From Methylophaga sp. (GTDB taxonomy: Bacteria; Pseudomonadota; Gammaproteobacteria; Nitrosococcales; Methylophagaceae), in the NCBI RefSeq assembly GCF_030651745.1, contig NZ_JAUSCC010000108.1, positions 1 through 17,287 of the forward strand: 17,287 bases of DNA, written 5' to 3'. Below the pieces are notes generated by a model. That model was not told where the DNA came from and ran no database searches. It saw nothing but the letters and a program-made list of their open reading frames with translations. A program made the position numbers and the translations under genes. Below, piece by piece: positions 1-10,502 of this stretch. Position 1 is the first letter of the stretch, and each line of letters opens with the position of its first letter.

Positions 1-1737
<1,737 letters not shown>

Positions 1738-1738
<1 letters not shown>

Positions 1739-2610
1739 TAATTTTCCATCAGCTGCAACATGGTTGAACCGATTTCTGCTGGTGATGCCGCAATGGCAAC
1801 ACCAGCCGCTTCTAATGCCGCCAGTTTAGCCTTGGCAGTGCCTTGACCACCGCTGATAATTGCACCGGCATGTCCCATACGTTTACCAGCCGGAGCGGTT
1901 AATCCAGCAATATAAGCGGCTACAGGTTTAGTAACATATTGTTTGATGTATTCTGCTGCATCTTCTTCTGCCTGACCGCCAATTTCGCCGACCATCACAA
2001 TTCCCTGGGTCTGTGGATCAGCTTCAAATAATTCCAGGCATTCAATGAAATTCATACCGTGGATTGGATCACCACCGATTCCTACACAGGTGCTTTGCCC
2101 CAAACCATTCTGAGTAGTTTGAAATACCGCTTCATAGGTCAACGTTCCAGAGCGCGAAACAATACCTATTTTGCCAGGCAAATGAATGCTGCCAGGCATG
2201 ATGCCAATTTTGCATTCGCCCGGAGTAATTAACCCGGGACAGTTCGGTCCAATTAACTTGGCATCGTATGATTTCAATGCATGTTTTACCCGCAGCATAT
2301 CCAGTACCGGGATACCCTCCGTAATACAGGCAATGACTTTTATACCCGCATCTGCGGCTTCCAATATCGCATCTGCGGCATACGCTGCCGGCACATATAT
2401 CATTGATGCATCAGCGCCGGTTTCGACCACGGCTTCATGAACCGTATTAAATACCGATTTATTCAAATGCGTTTGTCCACCTTTGCCTGGAGTAACGCCG
2501 CCGACAAACTGTGTTCCATAGGCAATTGCCTGTTCAGAATGAAAAGTGCCCTGTTTTCCGGTAAAACCCTGACAGATAACTTTGGTGTCTTTATTAACCA
2601 AGATACTCAC
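1738..2610 (-). CDS. sucD: Succinyl-CoA synthetase (ADP-forming) alpha subunit
   Basis: 290 residues, close to E. coli SucD along its whole length. The N-terminal CoA-binding Rossmann domain carries [20 protein letters not shown] (10-29) and GGVTPGKGG. The ligase domain has [16 protein letters not shown] (121-136) and [10 protein letters not shown]. The phosphorylated histidine is H247 in KRMGHAGAI. The alpha subunit carries the phosphohistidine that relays phosphate between succinyl phosphate and ADP. The start codon is GTG, six bp after the sucC stop, with a strong GGGGAG ribosome site overlapping the end of sucC. Its stop overlaps the nadE ATG. A malate-CoA ligase (MtkB) reading is possible because the families are homologous, but no serine-cycle genes are nearby and the sequence is SucD-like. 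Confidence 0.95.
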
Positions 2611-2616
2611 GTTTTA

Positions 2617-3780
2617 TTACTCCCCTGCCGCAGCGACGGCTAAGGCGGCTGCTTCCGTTAAATCCTGTGCCACCCGCAAATTCATACCACTGTTTTCCAA
2701 TAGTGTGCGACCTAAATCAGCATTGGTGCCTTCCAAACGCACCACAACGGGTAACGATAAACCGACTTCTTTTGCCGCCTGCATAATCCCTTGTGCAATC
2801 AAGTCGCAACGCACAATGCCACCAAAGATATTCACCAGAATCGATTTCACTTTTTTGTCCGATAAAATCAGCTTAAAGGCTTCGGCAACCCGATCGGCTG
2901 TTGTTCCACCACCAACGTCAAGGAAATTGGCGGGTTCACCACCCTGTTTTTGAATCAGGTCCATCGTAGCCATAGCCAGGCCTGCACCATTTACCATGCA
3001 GGCCACATTGCCATCCAGAGCGATATAATTCAGCCCGAAATCACGGGCGATCACTTCAGCTGGATTTTCCTGAGTCGGATCAAATAATTCGGCTAAATCG
3101 GCGTGGCGATATAACGCATTATCATCAACATTAATTTTGGCATCTAATGCCAGTAAATCTCCGCTTTCAGTCACCACTAACGGATTGATTTCCAACAGAC
3201 TGATATCTTTTTCACAAAACAGTTGATAGAGCTTTTGCATCAATTGCTGTAATTGCTTGAATGCCTCTCCACTAAGCTGCAGAAAGAAACCGGCCTGACG
3301 ACATTGATATGGCTGTAATCCTGCTACCGGATCCACGTATAAACTGAGAATAGCCTCCGGGGTTTTCTCTGCCACCTCTTCAATATCCATTCCGCCCTCA
3401 GCAGAAATCATAAACACCACTCGTTGAGTGACACGATCTACCAGTAAGGCTAAATACAACTCGCGAACAATAGATGAAGGGGTTTCAATCCAGACTTTAT
3501 TAACCGGTAAACCCTCAGCCGTAGTCTGGTGTGTAACCAATTGACTTCCAAGCAGAGCAGTTACCGCATCAGTTACTGCAACAGCACTGTCTTCTACGCG
3601 AACACCACCAGCCTTACCACGTCCGCCGCTATGCACTTGGGCTTTGACCACCCAACGTTCACCACCAATTGCAGCAAGAGCTGATTTCACTTCGTCAGGG
3701 CTTGCGATCATCTGCCCATTTGGCGTAGCAATGCCATATTGGTTAAACAATTGTTTTGCCTGATACTCATGCAGGTTCAT
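2617..3780 (-). CDS. sucC: Succinyl-CoA synthetase (ADP-forming) beta subunit
   Basis: 387 residues from ATG at 3780, starting MNLHEYQAKQLFNQYGI, the standard SucC N-terminus. The ATP-grasp domain follows, with WVVKAQVHSGGRGKAGGV near 45-62, VVFMISAEGGMDIEEVAEKT and LLEINPLVVT. The C-terminal CoA-ligase domain has MVNGAGLAMATMD, GGEPANFLDVGGG and VNIFGGIVRCDLIA. The beta subunit binds the nucleotide and succinate and pairs with SucD in the TCA cycle. The frame stays open for about 300 bp more upstream, but that extension runs antisense through pip and has no SucC homology, so I start at 3780. The upstream AAGGCGAACACAAC gives a plausible ribosome site. It is the first gene of the sucCD-nadE-glnB cluster. 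Confidence 0.95.
   Translation of the reverse strand: MNLHEYQAKQLFNQYGIATPNGQMIASPDEVKSALAAIGGERWVVKAQVHSGGRGKAGGVRVEDSAVAVTDAVTALLGSQLVTHQTTAEGLPVNKVWIETPSSIVRELYLALLVDRVTQRVVFMISAEGGMDIEEVAEKTPEAILSLYVDPVAGLQPYQCRQAGFFLQLSGEAFKQLQQLMQKLYQLFCEKDISLLEINPLVVTESGDLLALDAKINVDDNALYRHADLAELFDPTQENPAEVIARDFGLNYIALDGNVACMVNGAGLAMATMDLIQKQGGEPANFLDVGGGTTADRVAEAFKLILSDKKVKSILVNIFGGIVRCDLIAQGIMQAAKEVGLSLPVVVRLEGTNADLGRTLLENSGMNLRVAQDLTEAAALAVAAAGE
2620..2625 (-). promoter_or_regulatory. Ribosome binding site that fixes the GTG start of sucD
   Basis: GGGGAG on the minus strand, nine bases before GTG at 2608-2610, lying across the end of sucC. No in-frame ATG is present near the conserved SucD N-terminus, so this site supports the GTG start. 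Confidence 0.6.
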
Positions 3781-3920
3781 GTTGTGTTCGCCTTGTTTGT
3801 CTTTGCGGCTGCTAACAAGATATGCCAGCAGTAAAACGTTATATTTTCGCCCATCAAGGTAATAATTACCATCATCTGACATGATATAGTTGCGGGCTAA
3901 AAACCAAGATGGAACTGTAA
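3781..3920. promoter_or_regulatory. Divergent promoter region between sucC and pip
   Basis: 140 bp between two divergent start codons. On the plus strand TG-A-TATAGT at 3882-3890 fits an extended -10 element, 30 bp before the pip ATG; no convincing -35 lies upstream of it. On the minus strand the AT-rich stretch around 3837-3846 contains a TATAAC hexamer that could be a -10 for sucC, but again no good -35 is seen. A short inverted repeat ATCAT-CTGAC-ATGAT (3871-3885) abuts the plus-strand -10. There is no clear binding box for a known regulator. Position alone makes promoters here likely; exact sites are inference. Confidence 0.45.
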
Positions 3921-4886
3921 ATGCGTACTCTGTACCCTGATATCGAACCTTTTCACCATCAGCTGTTAGCTCGTGAAGAAATATCAGCTGGACGTCGCCA
4001 CGAAGTTTATTTTGAACAGTGCGGCAATCCACACGGTATTCCGGTGATTTTTTTACATGGCGGGCCCGGCTCAGGCTGTCGTTCACAACATCGTTGTTAT
4101 TTCGATCCTGAACGTTATCACATCATTCTATTTGATCAACGCGGCTGTGGTCGTTCGTTGCCTTCTGGTGAATTGGAGCACAACACCACGGATTATTTAA
4201 TTTCGGATATGGAAGCCATCCGTACCTTACTGAATATCGATAAGTGGATGTTGTTCGGCGGTTCATGGGGAGCAACTTTAGCCATGGCCTATGCCCGTCA
4301 GCACGCACAACATGTCTCGAACATGGTGTTACGTGGAACCTTTCTCGGCAGACAACAGGATATCGACTGGGTTTATGCAGCAGGCGGCGCTTCAAGGGTG
4401 TTTGCCGAAGCCTGGCATGCTTTGGTAAAAGACTTACCATCCACAGAACAACCCCGACCCTTAGCTTATTATTACCAGCAATTAACTCAGACAACAGAAC
4501 AGCAACAACAGATCGCCGCCAACACTTTGCAAAACTGGGAAGGGACCATTGTGATGCTGCGAGATCAGCATTACCAACCTGATGCAGAACAATCTTCGGG
4601 CCCCTTGGCACATTCCAGAATCCAATTGCATTATGCGTTAAATAACTGTTTTCTCGGAGATATACCGTTACTCGACAGTATTAAACAGATTAATCATATC
4701 CCTGTGGTCATTATTCATGGTCGTTACGATATGGTGTGTCCAATGCAACAATCCTGGGAAGTTTACCAACGCTGGCCTGATGCTCAGTTTGAAATATTGC
4801 CACTGGCGGGACATGCAGCAAGTGAACCTGCCATTATTGATGCGCTGGTCAGGGCGACAGATCAATTGGCAACCCAACTAACATGA
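3921..4886 (+). CDS. pip: Proline iminopeptidase (alpha/beta hydrolase, peptidase family S33)
   Basis: 321 residues, normal for the bacterial Pip family. The start [11 protein letters not shown] is typical. HGGPG at 46-50 forms the oxyanion-hole motif and DQRGCGRS follows at 72-79. The nucleophile S115 sits in GGSWGATLA, the acid is D270 in HGRYDMVCP, and the catalytic base is H298 in LAGHAASEP. Pip is cytosolic and releases N-terminal proline from peptides. It begins the plus-strand cluster and its TGA overlaps the dtd ATG (ATGA, 4 bp). The ribosome site is weak (GATGGAAC). No signal peptide is seen. Confidence 0.95.
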   Translation: MRTLYPDIEPFHHQLLAREEISAGRRHEVYFEQCGNPHGIPVIFLHGGPGSGCRSQHRCYFDPERYHIILFDQRGCGRSLPSGELEHNTTDYLISDMEAIRTLLNIDKWMLFGGSWGATLAMAYARQHAQHVSNMVLRGTFLGRQQDIDWVYAAGGASRVFAEAWHALVKDLPSTEQPRPLAYYYQQLTQTTEQQQQIAANTLQNWEGTIVMLRDQHYQPDAEQSSGPLAHSRIQLHYALNNCFLGDIPLLDSIKQINHIPVVIIHGRYDMVCPMQQSWEVYQRWPDAQFEILPLAGHAASEPAIIDALVRATDQLATQLT

Positions 4887-5326
4887 TTGCATTGTTACAA
4901 CGTGTCAGCCAGGCCAGCGTCATCATCAATAAAAATGAAACCATCGGACGAATCGACCAAGGTTTGCTGGTTTTGATCGGCGTGGAAAAAATGGACACTA
5001 CAGCCATAGCAGATCGATTGTTACAACGCGTTATCAACTATCGCGTGTTTAGCGATGCCGATAACAAAATGAATTTAAGCTTGCTGGATATCAATGGCGG
5101 TTTATTATTGGTGCCACAATTTACCTTGCCAGCGGACACCCGCAAAGGTAATCGCCCAAGTTTCACCTCGGCCGCCCCACCTGAACAGGGCAAGCAATTA
5201 TTTGACTATCTACTGGATCAGGCTAACAACCTTGGCTTATCAGTTGAATCCGGGCAGTTTGGCGCAAATATGCAAGTTTCTCTGACCAACGATGGACCGG
5301 TCACTTTTTGGTTACAAGTTAATTAA
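4883..5326 (+). CDS. dtd: D-aminoacyl-tRNA deacylase
   Basis: 147 residues, the standard Dtd length, with [13 protein letters not shown] at the start and [11 protein letters not shown] at 55-65. The C-terminal Gly-cisPro motif is intact as NDGPVT (136-141) in [17 protein letters not shown]. Dtd is a homodimer that hydrolyses D-aminoacyl-tRNAs (and glycyl-tRNA-Ala), protecting translation. The other signature, SQFTL, reads PQFTL here because residue 78 is CCA (5114-5116) instead of a serine codon; the rest of that segment ([16 protein letters not shown]) is conserved. The gene overlaps pip by 4 bp and is followed after 13 bp by a membrane-anchored unknown. The frame is intact and I expect a working protein. 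Confidence 0.95.
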   Translation: MIALLQRVSQASVIINKNETIGRIDQGLLVLIGVEKMDTTAIADRLLQRVINYRVFSDADNKMNLSLLDINGGLLLVPQFTLPADTRKGNRPSFTSAAPPEQGKQLFDYLLDQANNLGLSVESGQFGANMQVSLTNDGPVTFWLQVN

Positions 5327-5339
5327 TTTCGGAATTTTT

Positions 5340-5966
5340 ATGCGTATATTGCTCAAATTTTTACTTGGTACCGCTTTGGTTATTCTGGGTATTGCGGCGT
5401 TAATGTTTGTTCCTTCGCCTCAGCCCTCCGCCCCCAAACCATGGGAAATAACCATGATGCCTGATGAGCAGATTGAAGTGATGGGTGTGCATTTAGGCAG
5501 TACCTCCTACGCCGAAATTCAGCAGTTATGGCGTGAGGCGGGAGAAGTGGCTTTATTTATGACCGAAAACCAGAATATTTCGGCTGAAGTTTTTTTCGAG
5601 TCCATTAATCTCGGAGGATTATCTGCACGAGTAGTGGTGAATCTGCTGGTCGATGAGGATGAGTTAAATACGATGGCGTCACGGGCAGCTTCCGCCAAAT
5701 TACAGCCAAGTGGTGCGCGTCGTTATGATCCTGCTTTTGGTGATAAACAACGCTTACTGACGGCTCCGGCAATCGCCATCACCTATATTCCTACCGTTCG
5801 TATTGATACCGATATGGTGCGACATCGCTTTGGTGAGCCGGAGAATATTACTGATGAGTCAGAAGAGAGTTCGGCGCGAATTTGGCACTATCCACAATTT
5901 GGACTGACAATTCGTTTACACCCGGAAGAACGCACGGTCATAACTTACATAGCCCATCGGTCTTGA
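5340..5966 (+). CDS. Membrane-anchored or secreted protein of unknown function
   Basis: 208 residues from ATG at 5340, which places a basic N-terminus followed by a hydrophobic helix (about 4-24, LLKFLLGTALVILGIAALMF) at the start, so it is either a signal anchor or a cleaved signal. An earlier in-frame ATG at 5292 would overlap dtd and bury this signal, so I reject it. The remainder is a soluble, presumably periplasmic domain. It has two stretches that look loosely alike: GVHLGSTSYAEIQQLW (about 50-65) and MVRHRFGEPE (about 160-169) followed by IWHYPQFGLTIRL, a pattern faintly reminiscent of small outer-membrane-assembly lipoprotein folds. That is inference only, and I do not recognise the family. 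It follows dtd by 13 bp and probably shares its transcript. Its 3' end overlaps the convergent GGDEF-EAL gene by 22 bp. Confidence 0.8.
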   Translation: MRILLKFLLGTALVILGIAALMFVPSPQPSAPKPWEITMMPDEQIEVMGVHLGSTSYAEIQQLWREAGEVALFMTENQNISAEVFFESINLGGLSARVVVNLLVDEDELNTMASRAASAKLQPSGARRYDPAFGDKQRLLTAPAIAITYIPTVRIDTDMVRHRFGEPENITDESEESSARIWHYPQFGLTIRLHPEERTVITYIAHRS

Positions 5967-8900
5967 TCAGCCTGTTTTATATATTCCATCAGTTCGTTCA
6001 GGTTAATAGCTTTGCTGAAATAAAATCCTTGAGCACGATTACACCGACTTTTCTGTAAGAAGGCGAGCTGTTCTGCCGTTTCAACTCCTTCAGCGACGAC
6101 TTCTAAAGCAAGGCTATTTGACATCGCCAGAATGGCATTTACGATGGCCGCATCATCACTATCTTCAGTGACGTCACGAACAAATGTTCGATCAATCTTA
6201 AGCACATTGAGGGGAAATTGTTTTAAATAAGAAAGTGATGAATAACCGGTTCCAAAATCATCGATTGCCAGCGTAATCCCTAACAGGCTTAATTCGCGCA
6301 AGGTTTCTACTGCTTGTTCAGTGTTTTCCATTAACAGGCTTTCGGTGATCTCCAGTTCCAGATTTTTAGCCGGCATTCCTGTTTTGTCCAGCAAGTCGCG
6401 AATAAAATGCACCAGCAGATTACCTTTAAACTGTCGTCCTGAAAGATTAACAGCCATCAAAAAATCATCGGGTAAATTATGACGATTAGCCATAAAGGCT
6501 TCACAGGTTTGTTTCAATACCCATTCACCAACCATATTAATCAAGCCAGTGTCTTCCAGTACCGGTACAAATATCGCCGGTGAAATATCACCCCATTGTT
6601 CGGTATGCCAGCGTAATAGCACCTCTGCTCCGGCGACACGGCCAGTTTCAAGCTCAATTTGGGGTTGAAACTGCAGATAGAACTCCTGCAACTCAACAGC
6701 ACGCCGCAGGCCGGTCTCCATTGCCAAACGCTGTGATGCCTGCGCATTCATGTCAGAAGAGTAGAACTGAAAGTTATTACGGCCGGTGCTTTTAGCGTAA
6801 TACATTGCCGCATCGGCATTGCGCACCAGCATATCCACATCACGTCCATCTGCAGGATATAGACTGATACCGATACTCGGACTGATATTTACCTCTACGT
6901 TATCCAACATATAAGGTAGCGCTGTGGTACTGAGAATTTTTTCTGCGATTTTGCCGACATACTGAGCGGAATTAACATCCTCCAGCATCACCGTAAATTC
7001 ATCCCCTCCCAGTCTGGCAACTGTATCACTGTCTCTGACACAGGAACGGATACGCCGAGCCACCTCACATAACAGAATATCCCCTGCTTTATGACCCAGC
7101 GAATCATTGATATGTTTAAAATGATCCAAATCCAGAAAGAAGACCGCCAACCGACCATTTTGTCGTTGGGCTTTATGAATAGCGTGTTCTAGTCTGTCTT
7201 TGAATACACCACGATTTGGTAAGCCCGTCAGTATGTCGCTACTGGCTAACCGTGTCAGCCGCTCTTCATTTTGTCGCTCATGAGTTACGTCTTCATAAAG
7301 CCAGATGGATCCTTCAGCCGGGTTATCCGGATTAATGACCTGCCCCGACACAGCGCACCAGAATTTCTCACCATTGGCGCGCACCATTTCGACTTGTGCT
7401 TCAAAATTTTCAGCTTCTGACAGAGCGTTGTAGGCTTGATCACCAAAGCGTTCAAATGCATCTTCGCTGGGATGAATACACAGCGTACTTTGCCCTTCAA
7501 TATCCTCTCGAGCAAACAGAAACAATTGTTCAAATTTGGTGTTTACCCGAATGATCTGACGATTTTTGATAAAGGCAATACCAACCATGGCATTTTCCAG
7601 AATCGCATTTAATTCATTACTGGTCTGCAACAACGCTTGTTTGGTGTGTTTCCAGGCACTGATATCGGAAATAACACACACCCAGATATCATCATCGAAT
7701 TCAGACAATGGATTGAGTGAAAACCACATTGAGAAGGTTTCACCGAACCAGTTGCGGCCTTCGAACTCATGATTGGCTTGTTGCAATTGAGCAAGATCGG
7801 CAAGTGAATGAATGTCTGAGGATGGCGCGAAAAACTGCAGAATATTTTGTCCTGCCAATTGCTGCTCGCTGGCTTGTAATATTTTTTCTGCTGCCGGATT
7901 ACATGAGCTGATTGAACCATCAGCCTGAATGGCAAGTATCGCCTCAGGAACACCATTGAGTATAGCCCGGAGCCTTGTTTCTCGTATTTCCAGCGAATGT
8001 TTGGTTTCATCCAGCTTGCTAATTAATGCCTGCGTTTGTGCGGCAAATAAATTGAAATCCTTGGCGAGTAAATTAAATTCACTCTGACCATTATCGGTCG
8101 GCATACGGGTATCAAATTTCTCTGCTGACAAGTCATGCATCGCTTTACGCAAACGTCGCATAGGGTGATTAATACGCGATGTCATGGTTATAACAAACCA
8201 GGTTAACCCCAATGTAATCACCAAACAGCTGACAATCATCCACCACCGCGCTGTTTTAGCCAGTGAGGCTGATTGCTGAGTTCTGGATAAGCCTTGCTCA
8301 CCAACTCTGGCAGAAAGTGTATTCAGGTTTTGCATCAAAACTTCGAGAATATTCAAACCCTGCTGCTGCACCATCTGAGATTTTTCATAAGTCTCCAGCT
8401 GTCGGATTCGCAGTTGGTATACCGAGTTATTATCATCAATTACCTGGCGGATAAAGGTGTTGATACCCTGCTGTAATTTATCAACCAATGTTAATAATTC
8501 AGGGTAGTTCTGCAGATTTTGTTTGATGATCAAAATGTCACTACGCAGCATGGCTTCCTGTTCCCGGATATCATTCTCCCGGATACTAAGTAGCAAATCT
8601 GGATTTTGCTTTTCGCGAATCTGTTGGCTCAACTGGCTGATTCGCAGCACATTCAGCATCAGCGAATAACTACTGCGTTCAACAGCGGTGTAATTCTCAA
8701 TTAAGGCTGTTTTATCCGGCTGGCTTAAAGTCTCAGCATGACTCAATGACTGCATTTGACGCGTTAAGGTTAAATCAATTCTGCCGGTAATGGCTTCAGC
8801 AAGCTGTTGAATCTCATCTGCTAACAGAGACACACTTTTGGTACGTTGTTCAATTTGCTCGGAGAGTTGATGTTGAAACTGCATTTGTTGCAGCAATAAG

Positions 8901-9286
8901 CTATCGGTTTCTAAAAACTGCTGATAATAATCACTCAATACGCTGGTCAGTTCAGGAGCGATCTGCAACTGTTCGACGCTCTGGAGTAAACGATTCCAGG
9001 ATTGCTCAAAGGCTTCTTCCAGTGGTTCCCGAGCTGTAACATTGGCAAACTCTTCGGCATTGCGTGCACTGATAATTTGTTTTTGTCTGGAAATAAACGC
9101 AGCCGCACTACTACTTATTTGTCTTGCATTGTCTACCAGCGGAAATACCTGCTCGGTCAACAAAAGTTGATTTTTGGTGTAATGCTGATGGCTCAGCATG
9201 GCAATCGCAGCCATCAGCAATACCATTGATACGGTAATGACAGCCCAAAAATGCAGCAGTGCTCGAATGCTCCAGTTGCTAAACAT
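5945..9286 (-). CDS. Membrane sensor with HAMP, two PAS, GGDEF and EAL domains (c-di-GMP turnover)
   Basis: 1113 residues from ATG at 9286. Two membrane helices (about 9-31 and 348-370) enclose a roughly 315-residue, Gln-rich, helical periplasmic domain. Then come HAMP (371-423), PAS1 (about 436-545), PAS2 (about 556-670), GGDEF (about 680-842) and EAL (about 855-1105). The cyclase signature is an intact GGDEF at 760-764 with an RDSD inhibitory site at 751-754. The phosphodiesterase keeps E888 (in AEVLLRW, an EVL variant), N947, E979, DDFGTG at 1009-1014, K1030, E1066 and Q1086. Both activities look possible. It starts 40 bp after a periplasmic binding protein gene, so that protein may present a ligand to the periplasmic helices (inference). 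A longer frame reaching 9376 would overlap that gene and adds no recognisable sequence. Confidence 0.93.
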   Translation of the reverse strand: MFSNWSIRALLHFWAVITVSMVLLMAAIAMLSHQHYTKNQLLLTEQVFPLVDNARQISSSAAAFISRQKQIISARNAEEFANVTAREPLEEAFEQSWNRLLQSVEQLQIAPELTSVLSDYYQQFLETDSLLLQQMQFQHQLSEQIEQRTKSVSLLADEIQQLAEAITGRIDLTLTRQMQSLSHAETLSQPDKTALIENYTAVERSSYSLMLNVLRISQLSQQIREKQNPDLLLSIRENDIREQEAMLRSDILIIKQNLQNYPELLTLVDKLQQGINTFIRQVIDDNNSVYQLRIRQLETYEKSQMVQQQGLNILEVLMQNLNTLSARVGEQGLSRTQQSASLAKTARWWMIVSCLVITLGLTWFVITMTSRINHPMRRLRKAMHDLSAEKFDTRMPTDNGQSEFNLLAKDFNLFAAQTQALISKLDETKHSLEIRETRLRAILNGVPEAILAIQADGSISSCNPAAEKILQASEQQLAGQNILQFFAPSSDIHSLADLAQLQQANHEFEGRNWFGETFSMWFSLNPLSEFDDDIWVCVISDISAWKHTKQALLQTSNELNAILENAMVGIAFIKNRQIIRVNTKFEQLFLFAREDIEGQSTLCIHPSEDAFERFGDQAYNALSEAENFEAQVEMVRANGEKFWCAVSGQVINPDNPAEGSIWLYEDVTHERQNEERLTRLASSDILTGLPNRGVFKDRLEHAIHKAQRQNGRLAVFFLDLDHFKHINDSLGHKAGDILLCEVARRIRSCVRDSDTVARLGGDEFTVMLEDVNSAQYVGKIAEKILSTTALPYMLDNVEVNISPSIGISLYPADGRDVDMLVRNADAAMYYAKSTGRNNFQFYSSDMNAQASQRLAMETGLRRAVELQEFYLQFQPQIELETGRVAGAEVLLRWHTEQWGDISPAIFVPVLEDTGLINMVGEWVLKQTCEAFMANRHNLPDDFLMAVNLSGRQFKGNLLVHFIRDLLDKTGMPAKNLELEITESLLMENTEQAVETLRELSLLGITLAIDDFGTGYSSLSYLKQFPLNVLKIDRTFVRDVTEDSDDAAIVNAILAMSNSLALEVVAEGVETAEQLAFLQKSRCNRAQGFYFSKAINLNELMEYIKQADQDRWAM

Positions 9287-9326
9287 GTATATCCGTATCC
9301 ATCTCGTTTTACATCCTGTTATGAGG

Positions 9327-10502
9327 TTAGTGTGAAAAATCCACGCTGCTCCATTCAAATGAATGGAACGCTCCATTTTCCAATCTACTCAGCCAAAGCA
9401 TGTTGCTGCCCTGCTGCTGATTTTTATCCAGATTAATGTTGCTGCCTAGACCAATATCCAAATCGACCAATTCATGTAAGGCATCAATTAATGTTTCCCG
9501 ACTGATATTTCCTTCCATATTCTGCAATGCTTCAGCAAAAATCTTTGCAACAATATACCCCTCCAGAGAAACCGTATTGGGCTGTAAAGCGCTATCATAT
9601 TCCTTTAATGCTCCACGAAACTCTCTAACAAGTGGCAAATCAGCATCAACTTCCGGCACCACCTGACTGACAATCACATTGGCATTAATGCCATCTAACG
9701 ATTGCTCCAATACATGGCTTCCCACAAAAGATACATTGACGAACCAGAGATCCGGTCTGTCCTCGTATAACAGCTTTATAAACTTGGCTGAAGGCGCGTA
9801 ACTGCCTCCCATCAGAATTACTTTAGGAGGAATATTGGCTTTAAGAATCGTGGCGACGGCACTTTCAACATTGAGAGTATTACGGCTGTAATAAGCATGT
9901 GTAAGGTAATCGACCTGATAAAACTCTCTGGCTTGTAGTGCTGTCGCCGCAGCATGATAGACAGCGTTACCGTAACTGTCCTGCTGAGTGAAAAATGCGA
10001 TTTCTTCAGGTCGAATACCTGCATTCAATAATCCATCAATCAGCATCTCAACTTCTTGTTTATAGCCAGGCCGATAATTGATGATATAACGACTTGGGGG
10101 ATTAGATCTTAAAACATCCCCGCCCGAAAAAGCGCCGACTAAAGCAACCTGAAGCTGTTCCGCAATCGGTACCGTTACTACCGCTGTAGGTGTTCCAACA
10201 TTACCTAAAACAGCTAAAACACCATGTTCATTGATAAGTTGGCGCATGTTGGCTGCGGCTTGATCTGGCTCGTAGAAATCATCCAAAGCCAGAAATTCAA
10301 CCAGCTTACCTTTAACCCCCCCCTGTTGATTGAGTTTGGAAAAGTAGGCATTTATTCCAGCCTGTATGGATAAGCCCATTTCAGATAATGGACCTGTCAG
10401 AGGACCACTCATGCCGACTTTTATCTCTTCTGCCAAGACATTTTTCGTGAGTAGTAAACCAACACAGCATAAAGCAAACAGCCTAATCAGACTTTGGATC
10501 AT
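9327..10502 (-). CDS. Periplasmic ligand-binding protein, branched-chain amino acid (LivJ/Peripla_BP_6) type, without transporter genes
   Basis: 391 residues from ATG at 10502. A Sec signal peptide spans 1-24 (basic start, hydrophobic core, cleavage after NVLA before EEIKVG). The mature part opens with KVGMSGPLTGPLSEMGLSIQ and has GVKGKLVEFLALDDFYEPDQAAAN, AVLGNVGTPTAVVTVPIAEQ and FFTQQDSYGNAVY, all typical of type I ABC binding proteins for amino acids, amides or urea-like ligands. No permease or ATPase gene is nearby; the next gene is the GGDEF-EAL sensor. Its start lies inside the end of ccoS (20-bp overlap) with a GAAGAA-like ribosome site, suggesting coupling to the oxidase assembly operon. 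I infer a sensory rather than transport role; the ligand cannot be read from sequence. Confidence 0.9.
   Translation of the reverse strand: MIQSLIRLFALCCVGLLLTKNVLAEEIKVGMSGPLTGPLSEMGLSIQAGINAYFSKLNQQGGVKGKLVEFLALDDFYEPDQAAANMRQLINEHGVLAVLGNVGTPTAVVTVPIAEQLQVALVGAFSGGDVLRSNPPSRYIINYRPGYKQEVEMLIDGLLNAGIRPEEIAFFTQQDSYGNAVYHAAATALQAREFYQVDYLTHAYYSRNTLNVESAVATILKANIPPKVILMGGSYAPSAKFIKLLYEDRPDLWFVNVSFVGSHVLEQSLDGINANVIVSQVVPEVDADLPLVREFRGALKEYDSALQPNTVSLEGYIVAKIFAEALQNMEGNISRETLIDALHELVDLDIGLGSNINLDKNQQQGSNMLWLSRLENGAFHSFEWSSVDFSH

Noticed and set aside
2582..2953. 123-codon plus-strand frame across sucC and sucD
   Set aside because: It is a shadow frame opposite two conserved genes, with a low-complexity Ser/Ala/Pro-rich product.
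2617..3780. Malate-CoA ligase (mtkA/mtkB) instead of sucC/sucD
   Set aside because: The families are homologous, but the sequence matches SucC and SucD closely and no serine-cycle genes are adjacent.
3781..4086. Open extension of sucC about 100 codons upstream of its ATG
   Set aside because: It is antisense to pip, has no similarity to SucC, and the ATG at 3780 gives the exact family N-terminus.
4123..4611. 162-codon open frame antisense to pip
   Set aside because: It is a shadow of a well-supported gene, has no recognisable domain, and its composition is that of a reversed coding strand.
9287..9376. Longer start for the GGDEF-EAL protein
   Set aside because: It would overlap the binding-protein gene by 50 bp and add 30 residues before the natural membrane-helix start; ATG at 9286 fits better.
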